From positions 310,001 to 374,000 of the forward strand of contig JAEURR010000006.1 of assembly GCA_016788115.1 (NCBI GenBank): 64,000 nt of DNA, written 5' to 3'. The notes below the pieces were generated by a model. The model did not search any database. It was not told the origin of the DNA and was given only the letters and a program-made list of their open reading frames with translations. This document shows positions 25,931 to 34,452 of this stretch, piece by piece. The DNA comes from Chthonomonas sp. (GTDB lineage: Bacteria; Armatimonadota; Fimbriimonadia; Fimbriimonadales; Fimbriimonadaceae). A program made the translations under genes and the position numbers. Position 1 is the stretch's first letter, and every line of letters begins with the position of its first letter.

Positions 25931-27319
25931 TCAGTTTCCGGGCTTCACGACGCTCGGCTCTGACAGAAGTCCTGGCACGTTGATGATGTCCTTGTTGAGG
26001 TTCGATCGGTTGAGCTCGACGAAGTTCGGGGTCTGGATGACCGGGGTCTTCTCGGCCCACTCGCCACGTCGCAGCAGCTGATCGCGCGTCATCGTGAACG
26101 ACGTGTACATCACTCTTACGCCCGGTCGTGCGTCGAGGTTCAAGAAGTTTTTGTCTGTGAACCCTTCACCGTTCCAACCAAACTTATCTTGGATGTGAGG
26201 AGGAGCGTTGCGCGCGCTGTAGTAGAACTCCAGCACGTACTTGTCCCGAGACATGGGGTACATGGTCGGGTCCTTGCTCATGTCCACCTTCTTCAAGAAC
26301 TGGCGGTTGCGCACGTAGAGCTGTTCTTGCATGAACGTTCGATCGCGGGGCGGATCCAGATTTACAGTCGTCGCGTCTTTCTCCCAGTGCACCGAACCCG
26401 GGTAAGCGTTCGGATAGTCCTCATCGCGCAAGATTGCGCGAATTCGAGTACCAACCGGCAAAACATTCCAAGTCCCTTCAAACTGGATGACCTTGGCTTC
26501 AACGACCGTTGCGCGGACCGAGAACCCAGTTTCGAACGGAGGCTGCGTGTCGGCCGGGATCGGATTCTCCGCCGGGTTGTTGCGGGTGAACCAGCCGCGC
26601 TGTGACATGCGAACGAGCATCGTGTCGATGTTGTTCTCGATCGTATCGCGGTTTGTTCGGTTCTGGAAGTTGTCCTTGTCGTTCTTCAGGGCAAGCTCGG
26701 CCTTGTCGAGCAGACTGTAGTAGTAGTCCAACGCGCGATCGATCTTGCCTGCCTTCATGTAGGCGTTGGCCAGCACGTTTCGGCGCGCCGGGAGCATATC
26801 TTGCTTCGTTCCGGCTTGTTCAAACCAATTCACTGACTGGTCGAAGTCGTCTTCGATCTTGTGGTACCACATCCAACCCGTTTCGAAGTACATCTCGTAC
26901 GTCGCGGGGTTGTTCTTGGCACCCTCCATGCCGAGAGCGAGCGCTGACGGCAGATAGCGCCGGTCGGAGCGCTGCTCTTCGTCCGTGAAGTTGTAGCCGA
27001 TGTGCCACATACCCGTGGCGTAGACGTCGATCTGGCTGGGATCCAGCCAGGTGACCAGCCGGACGATCGGCAAGATCGCGTCGTAGTTGCCCGTGTCAAA
27101 GAACGAATCCGCACGAACCCACAGGATGCCTGCGATCATCTCGCGGAAGCCCGCCAGTGCCGCAAGCAACTGATCTGGCGAGAGCCCTTCTGCGATGCCA
27201 GTCTGCTTGGGCGCATAGTCCTTGGCCCAGCGCGGCTGCACCACATAGTTGTGGATCAGGCCTTGCCCCACAAAGAGGACCGCCGCAAGCATCTTCAGGA
27301 CATTGCTGTTCTTTCGCAT
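25931..27319 (-). CDS. TPR-like protein linked to ABC transporter
   Basis: A 462-residue protein starting with a membrane segment (VLKMLAAVLFVGQGLIHNYVV). Residues ~80-230 are helical with TPR-like repeats (AYMKAGKIDRALDYYYSLLDKAE); the rest is beta-rich with no family I recognise. It begins 2 bases after the permease stop (ATG 27319 with GAGG upstream; TTG 27325 is an in-frame alternative) and is the third gene of an ABC unit, so it may be an accessory subunit or cargo partner. Confidence 0.65.
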   Translation of the reverse strand: MRKNSNVLKMLAAVLFVGQGLIHNYVVQPRWAKDYAPKQTGIAEGLSPDQLLAALAGFREMIAGILWVRADSFFDTGNYDAILPIVRLVTWLDPSQIDVYATGMWHIGYNFTDEEQRSDRRYLPSALALGMEGAKNNPATYEMYFETGWMWYHKIEDDFDQSVNWFEQAGTKQDMLPARRNVLANAYMKAGKIDRALDYYYSLLDKAELALKNDKDNFQNRTNRDTIENNIDTMLVRMSQRGWFTRNNPAENPIPADTQPPFETGFSVRATVVEAKVIQFEGTWNVLPVGTRIRAILRDEDYPNAYPGSVHWEKDATTVNLDPPRDRTFMQEQLYVRNRQFLKKVDMSKDPTMYPMSRDKYVLEFYYSARNAPPHIQDKFGWNGEGFTDKNFLNLDARPGVRVMYTSFTMTRDQLLRRGEWAEKTPVIQTPNFVELNRSNLNKDIINVPGLLSEPSVVKPGN

Positions 27320-27321
27320 CG

Positions 27322-28113
27322 TCAAACCTCGCGCTGCTCAAAGATCAGCATGCCGATGATGAGCAGGACGCCGATATAGATCACTCCGTAGCCCGTTGCG
27401 GCCAAGTAGTACTGCGTTTCGTTTTGAATCTGGCTGACGGGGTTGATGATGGGGTTCTGAACGTTGAACTTGGCGAAGTTCGGCAAGATCGAGCTCACGA
27501 TGAGCGCGAAGTATTTGGTAAACGCCGGCATGTTCGGGTTTTCGTTCATCGTCTGGAAGACGGTGGACAGCAGCGAGCCGATAAGGTACAGGCCCCCGCT
27601 AAGGAAGAAGTTCACCAAGGGCGTCACGAACGTCGAGAGGCAGATTGCGAGAGCCGCCAGCAGCGACATCTGTACAAAGTACATCATTGGAGGCTTGGCC
27701 AAATCGGCCAACGCGCTCATGTTCCCGCCACGGTTCTGCACCGCGTAGACCACCAGCAGCACCGATGTCATCAGCGACATCATCAGCGCGAGTGCGGCGA
27801 CTGCGCCTAGGTACTTGCCGAGCAGGAACTGCGCTCGGAGGACGGGCTTCGACAGGATAGTGTAAATCGTGCGCCGTTCGATCTCGTTCGGGATCAGATA
27901 GACCGTGAGAACGATGGCGATGACCACGCTCGTGAGCTGGATGATGCCCAGCGTCAACCCTTTCAGAACCGCCTCTTCTTGACGAGCAGACAGAACCTGC
28001 AATCCGGGAGCGATCGCGACGAAGAGAACGCCGATGAACAGAATGATCAGCAAAACCTTGCGGCGAATCGCTTCGCCGACGGTGGTCGCTGCAATGGAAT
28101 AGATGACTCTCAT
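27322..28113 (-). CDS. ABC-2 type transporter permease
   Basis: A 263-residue membrane protein with about six segments; RRKVLLIILFIGVLFVAI, ERRTIYTILSKPVLRAQFLLGKYLG (the coupling-region motif of ABC-2/NosY-like permeases) and a final LLIIGMLIFEQREV. Its ATG overlaps the stop of the ATPase gene (ATGA). Substrate unknown. Confidence 0.88.
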   Translation of the reverse strand: MRVIYSIAATTVGEAIRRKVLLIILFIGVLFVAIAPGLQVLSARQEEAVLKGLTLGIIQLTSVVIAIVLTVYLIPNEIERRTIYTILSKPVLRAQFLLGKYLGAVAALALMMSLMTSVLLVVYAVQNRGGNMSALADLAKPPMMYFVQMSLLAALAICLSTFVTPLVNFFLSGGLYLIGSLLSTVFQTMNENPNMPAFTKYFALIVSSILPNFAKFNVQNPIINPVSQIQNETQYYLAATGYGVIYIGVLLIIGMLIFEQREV

Positions 28114-29063
28114 GCCTGTGAAACCTCGGTGGCTCTCTTGCCTGCGGCCGTGTCGGCGTCCGCAACAATCTCAACGAACAAATCTTCTAGCCGCTTACGA
28201 CGTGGGATGACGCTGCTGACAGTCCCGCCACTGGAGCGGATCGAGTCGATTACGGAGTTTGGATCGCGTTCGTCGGGCATATCCAGAATCAGTCGCCCGC
28301 TGTTGTACGAAACCAGAGCGTCCGACAGACCGTGGAGCTCCTTACTTAGGGCCTCGCTGACCCCATTTGCGGTGATCTCAATGCGTCCGCCCTTCAGCAG
28401 GTCCTCAAGACGACCCTGCGTCGCGACCGTGCCTTTTACGATGATCGCCACGCGGTCGCAGATGCGCTCGACGTCACTGAGCTCGTGACTCGAAATGAAA
28501 ACCGTCTTGCCCTCATCGCGGAATTGGAGGATCAAGTCACGAATCTCGACGTGCGCGATCGGGTCCAGACCGCCCGTGGGCTCATCCAGAAAGAGCAGCT
28601 TCGGGTCGTTTAGCAGGCTCTGCGCGAGGCCGATCCGCTGCTGCATACCCTTCGAGTACTGCGAGATCATCTTCGACATGTCACCAGCCAAGTTCACCTT
28701 CTCGAGAAGGGCCTGGCACTTGGCCTCGTCCTTGATCCCGAAGAGGCTGGCGTAAAACCGCAAGATCTCGATGCCAGTCATGTGCTCGTAGTAGTACGGC
28801 TTCTCCGGCAAATAGCTGATGATTCGGTGGACGTCCATGTCGTCCACCTCTTTGCCAAAGATCTGGGCCGTCCCCGACGTCGGGTTGATGATGTTCAGCA
28901 ACATCTTGATCGTCGTGGTCTTGCCCGCGCCATTGGGCCCGAGGAACCCGAAGATTTCGCCTTCTTCGACGTGTAGATCGAGGCTCTTGACGACGTCTAC
29001 AGAACCGCGTTGCTTTGACCGGTAAGTCTTCGTGAGTGATTTGGTCTCAATGGCTGCTCCCAA
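28110..29063 (-). CDS. ABC transporter ATP-binding protein
   Basis: A 317-residue ATPase: Walker A GPNGAGKTTTIK, signature YSKGMQQRIGLAQ, Walker B KLLFLDEPTGGLDP and the H-loop SSHELSD. A C-terminal extension (~80 residues) follows, as in export-type/NosF-like ATPases. No ATG begins the domain; TTG 29063 with AGGAGG 8 bases upstream is the best start, though the frame is open to 29144. The unit ATPase-permease-TPR is an exporter of unknown substrate. Confidence 0.9.
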   Translation of the reverse strand: MGAAIETKSLTKTYRSKQRGSVDVVKSLDLHVEEGEIFGFLGPNGAGKTTTIKMLLNIINPTSGTAQIFGKEVDDMDVHRIISYLPEKPYYYEHMTGIEILRFYASLFGIKDEAKCQALLEKVNLAGDMSKMISQYSKGMQQRIGLAQSLLNDPKLLFLDEPTGGLDPIAHVEIRDLILQFRDEGKTVFISSHELSDVERICDRVAIIVKGTVATQGRLEDLLKGGRIEITANGVSEALSKELHGLSDALVSYNSGRLILDMPDERDPNSVIDSIRSSGGTVSSVIPRRKRLEDLFVEIVADADTAAGKRATEVSQA

Positions 29064-29180
29064 GGGGGGCACCTCCTGCGATGATTGCGCCGGAATTATA
29101 CCTGCGAGGATGCTCGTACGAACGCTAGGACCAGCCTTTGCCAAGCTTGCAAATTTGTGACACTAGATTATGGTAATTAG

Positions 29181-29208
29181 TATTATTGTGCTAATATGCA
29201 CAATAATA
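29181..29208. promoter_or_regulatory. 28-base palindromic operator
   Basis: TATTATTGTGC and GCACAATAATA are perfect 11-base inverted arms around TAATAT. The site overlaps a promoter-like TTGTGC (29186-29191), 17-base spacer and TACGAT (29209-29214) on the plus strand. It fits a dimeric repressor site controlling the RNA described at 29220. Confidence 0.6.
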
Positions 29209-29219
29209 TACGATGCTGG

Positions 29220-29365
29220 GAGCACTATGGGCGGTACTATAACTCTACAAACCGAAAGTACTCAGGTGATCGCCAACGCGCGGTCGGAGAGGCCTAGAGG
29301 AAGGTTTGAACGAACTAGCGGGAACGTGCTTTGCTCTCCTTTCAACGTTCCCGCGTTTTTTTTTT
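29220..29365 (+). ncRNA. Candidate small RNA gene
   Basis: The 303-base region between the ABC ATPase and trpF has no convincing protein gene. It contains a promoter-like pair (29186-29214) with an operator, then about 145 bases ending in a strong terminator (29318-29365), and no plus-strand gene follows for 4 kb. GGCG...CGCC and TACT...AGTA pairings are possible near 29228-29275, and GGAGAG (29286-29291) can pair with CTCTCC (29334-29339) as an alternative to the terminator hairpin. A 47-codon frame from ATG 29227 reads through the terminator and is unlikely to be coding. Confidence 0.4.
29318..29365 (+). terminator. Strong intrinsic terminator with ten T
   Basis: GCGGGAACGT and ACGTTCCCGC form a perfect 10-base stem around a 17-base loop, followed by G and ten T. 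The T run is on the plus strand, so it terminates a plus-strand transcript although both neighbouring protein genes are on the minus strand. Confidence 0.85.
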
Positions 29366-29366
29366 G

Positions 29367-29951
29367 CTAGACCCCTTCTACTGCAGCGAAGAAAGCTCGC
29401 AGTCGGTCCGCAGACTTCATTCCTGGCTCCGACTCCACACCACTACTCACATCGACTGCGTATGGACGTGTCCGCCGGATTGCCTCAGCGACATTGGCGG
29501 GCGTTAGTCCGCCAGCTAGAATCACTGGCACCGTGCTCAGCGCAACGATCTGCTCGGCGACACCCCAGTCGATGGTCTGCCCCGTCCCACCGTACTGTCC
29601 CGCCACGTGCGCATCGAGGACCACCGCATGCACGCCAGGGGCGATCCGACTGAGCGCCAGTACCGGCGACTCCCCCTCCGCCACCCGTAACGCTTGGATC
29701 CGCCGACCCACGCCACCCTTGACGGTCTGCATCGCGTCAAACTGCTGCAGGTCCAGGCCCGATCGGTACTCACCGAATACCGCAACACGTGTGACGAACG
29801 GGGCTAGGTCCTCCAGCCAGGGCAGCTCAGCGGGATCGACGCACCGAGGGCTGGTCGGTTCGACCACGAACCCGACCGCATCCGCTCCGAGCTCGACCGC
29901 AAGTTCGGCATCCTCGCGCCGCGTGAGCCCACAGATCTTGATGCGGGTCAC
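29367..29951 (-). CDS. trpF: Phosphoribosylanthranilate isomerase
   Basis: A 194-residue TIM-barrel enzyme of tryptophan synthesis. The N-terminus TRIKICGLTRREDA is diagnostic, with the catalytic Cys in ICGL, and VDVSSGVES near the C-terminus binds phosphate. GTG 29951 overlaps the trpC stop (GTGA) and matches the family start, so it is preferred to GTG 29963. Confidence 0.95.
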   Translation of the reverse strand: MTRIKICGLTRREDAELAVELGADAVGFVVEPTSPRCVDPAELPWLEDLAPFVTRVAVFGEYRSGLDLQQFDAMQTVKGGVGRRIQALRVAEGESPVLALSRIAPGVHAVVLDAHVAGQYGGTGQTIDWGVAEQIVALSTVPVILAGGLTPANVAEAIRRTRPYAVDVSSGVESEPGMKSADRLRAFFAAVEGV

Positions 29952-30742
29952 TGGCTGCTCCACACCGGGGCCATCATCTCCGCCACCTTTTGCCGGATAT
30001 CGGGCGCGGAACAGAACGCCGTCCCGATAAGCACGGCCCGTGCCCCCGCGTCAGCCATGCGCCGGACATCCTGCGCCGACTCCAGCGCGCTCTCGGCGAC
30101 CACGTACTGCTCACGGGCGTAGTGTGGGATTAGCTTCTCGCCAACCGAGACCGATGTCTGAAAAGTCTCCAGATCGCGGTTATTGATCCCAAGCAGTTTC
30201 GCTCCGCTCGCAATCGCCCGATCCGCTTCGCCTTCGCTGTGGGCCTCCACCAAAACATCCATGGCCAACGATTCGGCAAGCGCTCGCAAGTCGCGCAATT
30301 CATGATTGTCCAAGCCGTTAACGATAAGCAGGATGGCGTCCGCTCCGAGCGAGCGCGCCTCGATCACGTGGTACTCACTTGTCGTAAAGTCCTTACGTAG
30401 CACCGGCAGACCCGACGCCTCACGCGCAAGATTCAGATTTTCGGGCGCGCCCTGGAAGAATTCAACATCGGTCAGCACGCTTAGGCAGGCCGCTCCAGCG
30501 GACGCGTAGTCGCGTCCGATTGCCGCGGGATCAAAATCGGCGCGAATGGTCCCCTTGGAAGGGCTCCCCTTTTTCACTTCTGCGATCAAGGCCAGCCGGT
30601 CCGCACCTCGGAGGGCCCGCTCAAAACCGCGGGTCGGCGACTGGTCTGCGGCGAGCGCACGCAAGTCGGCTAGCGCGGCGGCAGTTGACTTCTCCGCGAC
30701 CTCCGCCCTCTTGGCGGCGAAAATCCGGTCAAGGACATTCAC
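29948..30742 (-). CDS. trpC: Indole-3-glycerol phosphate synthase
   Basis: A 264-residue TIM-barrel enzyme of tryptophan synthesis. IAEVKKGSPSKG near the N-terminus (catalytic Lys), VLRKDFTTSEYHVIEARSLG and LLGINNRDLETF are typical. GTG 30742 overlaps the stop of the methylisocitrate lyase-like gene (GTGA), and trpF overlaps its end, so the three are translationally coupled. Anthranilate phosphoribosyltransferase (trpD) is far away at 47135. Confidence 0.96.
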   Translation of the reverse strand: MNVLDRIFAAKRAEVAEKSTAAALADLRALAADQSPTRGFERALRGADRLALIAEVKKGSPSKGTIRADFDPAAIGRDYASAGAACLSVLTDVEFFQGAPENLNLAREASGLPVLRKDFTTSEYHVIEARSLGADAILLIVNGLDNHELRDLRALAESLAMDVLVEAHSEGEADRAIASGAKLLGINNRDLETFQTSVSVGEKLIPHYAREQYVVAESALESAQDVRRMADAGARAVLIGTAFCSAPDIRQKVAEMMAPVWSSQ

Positions 30743-31629
30743 GAATCGTCGCCCTGACTCCAAGCCTGCCCCCGCGCGGTGTACTCGTCGTACCCGATCG
30801 TGGCGTAGAGCTCCTTGCGTGTCCGCATCCGATCCATCCAACCTGCTTGAGTCCCCGTGCTCAACAAATCGGCATAGAACTCCTCCATCGATTTCAGAAT
30901 CACTCGCAGCGCCGTCACGGGAAAGATCACCATCTGATAGCCGAGATTCTCGAATGTTGATGCGGAGATCAGCGGAGTCTTTCCGAACTCAGTCATGTTG
31001 GCGAGCAGCGGAACGCCGACCGCCTTGCGGAACGCTGCGAACTCCTCCTCGCTGATCAAGCCTTCCGGAAAGATTGCGTCCGCGCCCGCATCTACGTAGG
31101 CACGAGCACGGTCCACAGCGGCATCCATCCCTTCGACGCCTCGCGCGTCGGTGCGCGCAATGATCATGAAGCTCGGGTCGGCCTTCGCCGCCACAGCAGC
31201 TCGGATCTTGGCCTGCATCTGGTTGCACGAAACGACGTCCTTACCGTCCAGGTGGCCGCACCGCTTGGGGCTCACTTGGTCCTCAAGGTGGATCCCTGCC
31301 AAGCCCGCCCGCTCCATTTCCAGTACCGTTCGGACGACGTTCCACTCCGCCCCCCAGCCGGTATCGGCATCTGAGATGATCGGGACATGCGCGACTTGAG
31401 AGCACCGGGCAGCGGTCAGTGCCATCTCTTCGAGCGAGATGAGTGCAATGTCGGGGGTCCCAATGAGGGCGTTGGTGGTGGCACCGCCCGAGATGTACAG
31501 CGCCTGCGCGCCTAGGTTTGCTGCGCTCTTCGCACTCAGGGCATTGAAAACACCAGGCATCACCACGATGCCTTTCTCAAACAGCGCACGAAGCTGACTT
31601 CCAGGGCGCGGGAGAGCCGGACCAAGCAT
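30739..31629 (-). CDS. prpB: Methylisocitrate lyase / PEP mutase family
   Basis: A 296-residue isocitrate lyase-superfamily enzyme. The catalytic-loop motif KRCGH in EDQVSPKRCGHLDGK, metal-binding ISDADTGWG and IARTDARG are present; the KRCGH form fits (methyl)isocitrate lyases over PEP mutases. It would split 2-methylisocitrate to pyruvate and succinate, but no other methylcitrate-cycle gene is here, so specificity is uncertain. ATG 31629 is chosen; upstream readings cross the DoxX gene. It overlaps trpC. Confidence 0.8.
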   Translation of the reverse strand: MLGPALPRPGSQLRALFEKGIVVMPGVFNALSAKSAANLGAQALYISGGATTNALIGTPDIALISLEEMALTAARCSQVAHVPIISDADTGWGAEWNVVRTVLEMERAGLAGIHLEDQVSPKRCGHLDGKDVVSCNQMQAKIRAAVAAKADPSFMIIARTDARGVEGMDAAVDRARAYVDAGADAIFPEGLISEEEFAAFRKAVGVPLLANMTEFGKTPLISASTFENLGYQMVIFPVTALRVILKSMEEFYADLLSTGTQAGWMDRMRTRKELYATIGYDEYTARGQAWSQGDDS

Positions 31630-31660
31630 TCCCAGAGGGTACCTGCTAGCCCGTTGGACG

Positions 31661-32113
31661 CTAGCGGCGGCGACGCTTGGCGAAGAAGTGCGCTTCGAGC
31701 GACCAGTCCCCGCTACCCAAGAGCATGAGTGCCAGCGCAATCGCGCCCAACGCCATTGGGAAAGCCGCCCCGTTGATGGGGAACGGGTTTGTTTGGGTCG
31801 CTACCAGTGACTCAATCTTCTGAACGTTCGTGTACGTGGCGACCGCCATCGTACACAGGACGCCAAACGCAGCGACCCGAGTGAACACGCCCAAGACGAG
31901 TCCAAGTCCGCCGAAGAATTCCGCAATCACGGCAAGCACCGTCATGGGAGTCGGAATCCCCATCGAGTTCTTGAAAGCTACGATCGTGTTCGTGAGCCCC
32001 ATCCCTCCGAATGCGCCGAGGAACTTCTGCGAGCCAAAGTACAGCAGGATCAGCCCGGCGGTAAGTCGGAGCATCAGCAACGCAAAATTCGTCATTCCGT
32101 CGTTCGACTTCAT
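31661..32113 (-). CDS. DoxX family membrane protein
   Basis: A 150-residue protein with four hydrophobic helices (LMLRLTAGLILLYFGSQKFLG, VLAVIAEFFGGLGLVLG, FGVLCTMAVATY, MALGAIALALMLLG), matching the DoxX/DoxD superfamily. The GGGGGAGGG ribosome binding site fixes ATG 32113. It lies between a FAD oxidoreductase and prpB in the same direction. Confidence 0.88.
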   Translation of the reverse strand: MKSNDGMTNFALLMLRLTAGLILLYFGSQKFLGAFGGMGLTNTIVAFKNSMGIPTPMTVLAVIAEFFGGLGLVLGVFTRVAAFGVLCTMAVATYTNVQKIESLVATQTNPFPINGAAFPMALGAIALALMLLGSGDWSLEAHFFAKRRRR

Positions 32114-32175
32114 AGGCCCTCCCCCGCATTTTTGCATACCTCGCCTGTCAAACCGCTGCACTAGGACGATTTTCG

Positions 32176-33426
32176 TTACTTGGTTGGGTTGGTAGCGGCG
32201 CTTTCTCCCGCCACGTAGCCGGTCGCCCACGCCGCCTGAAGGTTGTAACCGCCTACCGGACCCGCAATATCCAGCACTTCGCCCGCAAGGAACAGTCCTG
32301 GACAGCGCAAGCTCGCCATCGTTTTTGGATCGACCTCATCCAGCGCAATCCCGCCGGCCGCGACCTCGCCCTTAGGCAAAATGACCTCGCGAACCCTTCC
32401 CAGCGGGAACGCCTTGAGGCATTCCACCAGCCGATTCTTCGACTTCTTCGCCAAGCCACCTGCAACGGTCGTCTCATCGAGCTCCGTTAGCCTCAGCACG
32501 TCCTCGGCTACCCGCGCAGGAGCAAACCGCTCGATGAATCCGCTCAGCTTCTTACGCGGGTTTTCAGTGCCGAACTCTTGCACCGATTCGCCGAGCCCTT
32601 CGAACGTGAGATCAGGACAGAGGTCGGCCTCCACCGTGACCGTCTGACGATCCGCCATCGCCTCGGCGACCACCCGGCTCAGCCCGAGAACCGTCGGACC
32701 GCTGAGTCCGTGATGCGTAAAGAGCATGTCGCCACGCCAACGGGTGAGTTCCTTCCCGGCGACCCGACCCTTGAGAACAATATCGCGGAGCGCCACACCG
32801 GGAAGCCCACTGGCGGGTTCCGGATCGGTCAGGACGGGTGCGAGGGCGGCGCGAATCGGCACCATCGAATGCCCCAATCCCTCGGCCCATCGCCAGCCAT
32901 CGCCGGTCGTGCCTGAGTTCGGGTAGGTGCACCCACCTACCGTGACGACAACCCGTGTCGCCGGGATTCGCTTCTGGTCCACCCACAGCGCTTCGATGCC
33001 ATGCTCCGATCGCTCCAGCTTCTCCACCGCTGCATCGAACCGGATCTGGACTCCGACCTCTTTTAGAATCGAGTGCAGAATTGCCACCACGTCCTTAGCC
33101 GTTTGGTCAACGGGGAAGATCCGTCCATCGGGTCGTGTGTACACCTTCAGTCCGCGCTCAGTAAGGACTTCGAGAATCGCGGACGGTGGAAAGCGGTAGC
33201 ACGCGGGCCGAATGAACCGTGCCTCGTTGGGCCGAAACGCCTTGAGCACGTCCTCAAGCGGCCCGTCGTGAGTGATATTGCACTTCCCGCCTCCGGAGAT
33301 CAGGATCTTTGTGCCCACGCGGTGGGTCTTTTCGTACAGAGTAACGCGGGCACCAAGCGTCCGGGCTCGCCACGCCGCGATGATGCCGGCTGCACCCGCT
33401 CCCACCACCGCCACGTCTTGCGCCAT
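32176..33426 (-). CDS. HI0933/BaiN family FAD-dependent oxidoreductase
   Basis: A 416-residue flavoprotein. The dinucleotide-binding VVGAGAAGIIAAWRA at the N-terminus, ISGGGKCNITH, VVTVGGCTYPNSGTTGDGW and the C-terminal GPVGGYNLQAAWATGYVAG are signatures of this family. Substrate unknown. CATAAT lies 6 bases before ATG 33426 with no Shine-Dalgarno site (leaderless-type start). It heads a minus-strand run with doxX, prpB, trpC and trpF. Confidence 0.9.
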   Translation of the reverse strand: MAQDVAVVGAGAAGIIAAWRARTLGARVTLYEKTHRVGTKILISGGGKCNITHDGPLEDVLKAFRPNEARFIRPACYRFPPSAILEVLTERGLKVYTRPDGRIFPVDQTAKDVVAILHSILKEVGVQIRFDAAVEKLERSEHGIEALWVDQKRIPATRVVVTVGGCTYPNSGTTGDGWRWAEGLGHSMVPIRAALAPVLTDPEPASGLPGVALRDIVLKGRVAGKELTRWRGDMLFTHHGLSGPTVLGLSRVVAEAMADRQTVTVEADLCPDLTFEGLGESVQEFGTENPRKKLSGFIERFAPARVAEDVLRLTELDETTVAGGLAKKSKNRLVECLKAFPLGRVREVILPKGEVAAGGIALDEVDPKTMASLRCPGLFLAGEVLDIAGPVGGYNLQAAWATGYVAGESAATNPTK

Positions 33427-33510
33427 ACGACCATTATGAAGGGTCAGTCAACGACCGAAAATGAACTCAGGGCGCCCAAATGCGCCTGCGGTAGACTCAC
33501 GGAAGCTCGT

Positions 33511-34452
33511 ATGGCGAAGAAAGTTCTCGTTACCGGCGGTGCCGGATTCATTGGTGGCCACCTTGTGGAAGGCCTTGTCGCGGCTGGCCACTCGGTCGCA
33601 GTACTTGACGATCTCTCAACCGGCAACCTCGCCAACCTAGAGTCAGTCAAGGACTCCGTCCGTTTCTTCGAGGGTTCGATACTTGACGAAGCGCTGGTGA
33701 ACGAGGCGACTGCGGGCGTCGAGTGTATCTTCCACCTTGCCGCCATCGCGAGCGTCCCGCAGAGCATCGCCGAGCCGGTGATGACGCACCACGTCAACGC
33801 GACGAGCATGATGATCCTGCTCGAAGCGGCCAAGGCCAACGGCGCACGCGTCGTGATGTCCTCAAGCTCCGCCGTTTACGGCGACGGCCCCGAGCCGATC
33901 AAGCACGAGGGCCTGCCAACCGGTCCCATCTCGCCCTACGGCGCGCAGAAGCTTATCTGCGAGAACTACCTCAAGTCGTATAGTGTGTTGCACGGCCTGG
34001 CGGGCGTCTCCCTCCGATACTTCAACGTTTTTGGAACGCGGCAGAACCCGTTCAGCGAGTACGCCGCGGTCATCGCCAAGTTCATGGATCGCGCCCGGGC
34101 AGGCACGGACCTGACGATCTTCGGCGATGGTTCACAGACTCGCGACTTCATCCACGTGAGTGACGTCGTCCGCGCGAACTTGCTCGCGATGGAGACGCCG
34201 AAATCGGACGGCAGCTCTTTCAACATCGGCACGGGTCAGGCGACCGACCTGAACGAGCTCGCTACCATGATCCTGAAGGTCACTGGCTCAAGTGCCAAGG
34301 TCATCCATGCCGAGCCCCGCGCGGGCGACATCAAGCACTCGTGCTGCACCGCTGAGCTCGCCCGGCAGCACCTCGGATTTGTACCGAAGCTCGATTTGGA
34401 AGCGGGCCTGCGTCAGGTTTTCGAAGCACAATCGGCGACGGCATCCCGATAG
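33511..34452 (+). CDS. NAD-dependent sugar-nucleotide epimerase
   Basis: A 313-residue extended short-chain dehydrogenase. GGAGFIGGHLVEGL binds NAD, SSSAVYG holds the catalytic Ser, YGAQK the Tyr-Lys pair, and RYFNVFGTRQNP is typical of UDP-GlcNAc/GalNAc-type C4 epimerases (WbpP-like or GalE-like). It opens the polysaccharide locus. ATG 33511 is chosen since MAKKVLVTGG is the family start; the open frame upstream is antisense to the oxidoreductase gene. Its 3' end overlaps the convergent glycosyltransferase by 40 bases. Confidence 0.88.
   Translation: MAKKVLVTGGAGFIGGHLVEGLVAAGHSVAVLDDLSTGNLANLESVKDSVRFFEGSILDEALVNEATAGVECIFHLAAIASVPQSIAEPVMTHHVNATSMMILLEAAKANGARVVMSSSSAVYGDGPEPIKHEGLPTGPISPYGAQKLICENYLKSYSVLHGLAGVSLRYFNVFGTRQNPFSEYAAVIAKFMDRARAGTDLTIFGDGSQTRDFIHVSDVVRANLLAMETPKSDGSSFNIGTGQATDLNELATMILKVTGSSAKVIHAEPRAGDIKHSCCTAELARQHLGFVPKLDLEAGLRQVFEAQSATASR

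Noticed and set aside
29170-29370. 66-codon open frame across the small RNA region
   Set aside because: It starts upstream of the operator/promoter and reads through the terminator hairpin and T run, ending in a Phe run made by the T tract; not a plausible gene.
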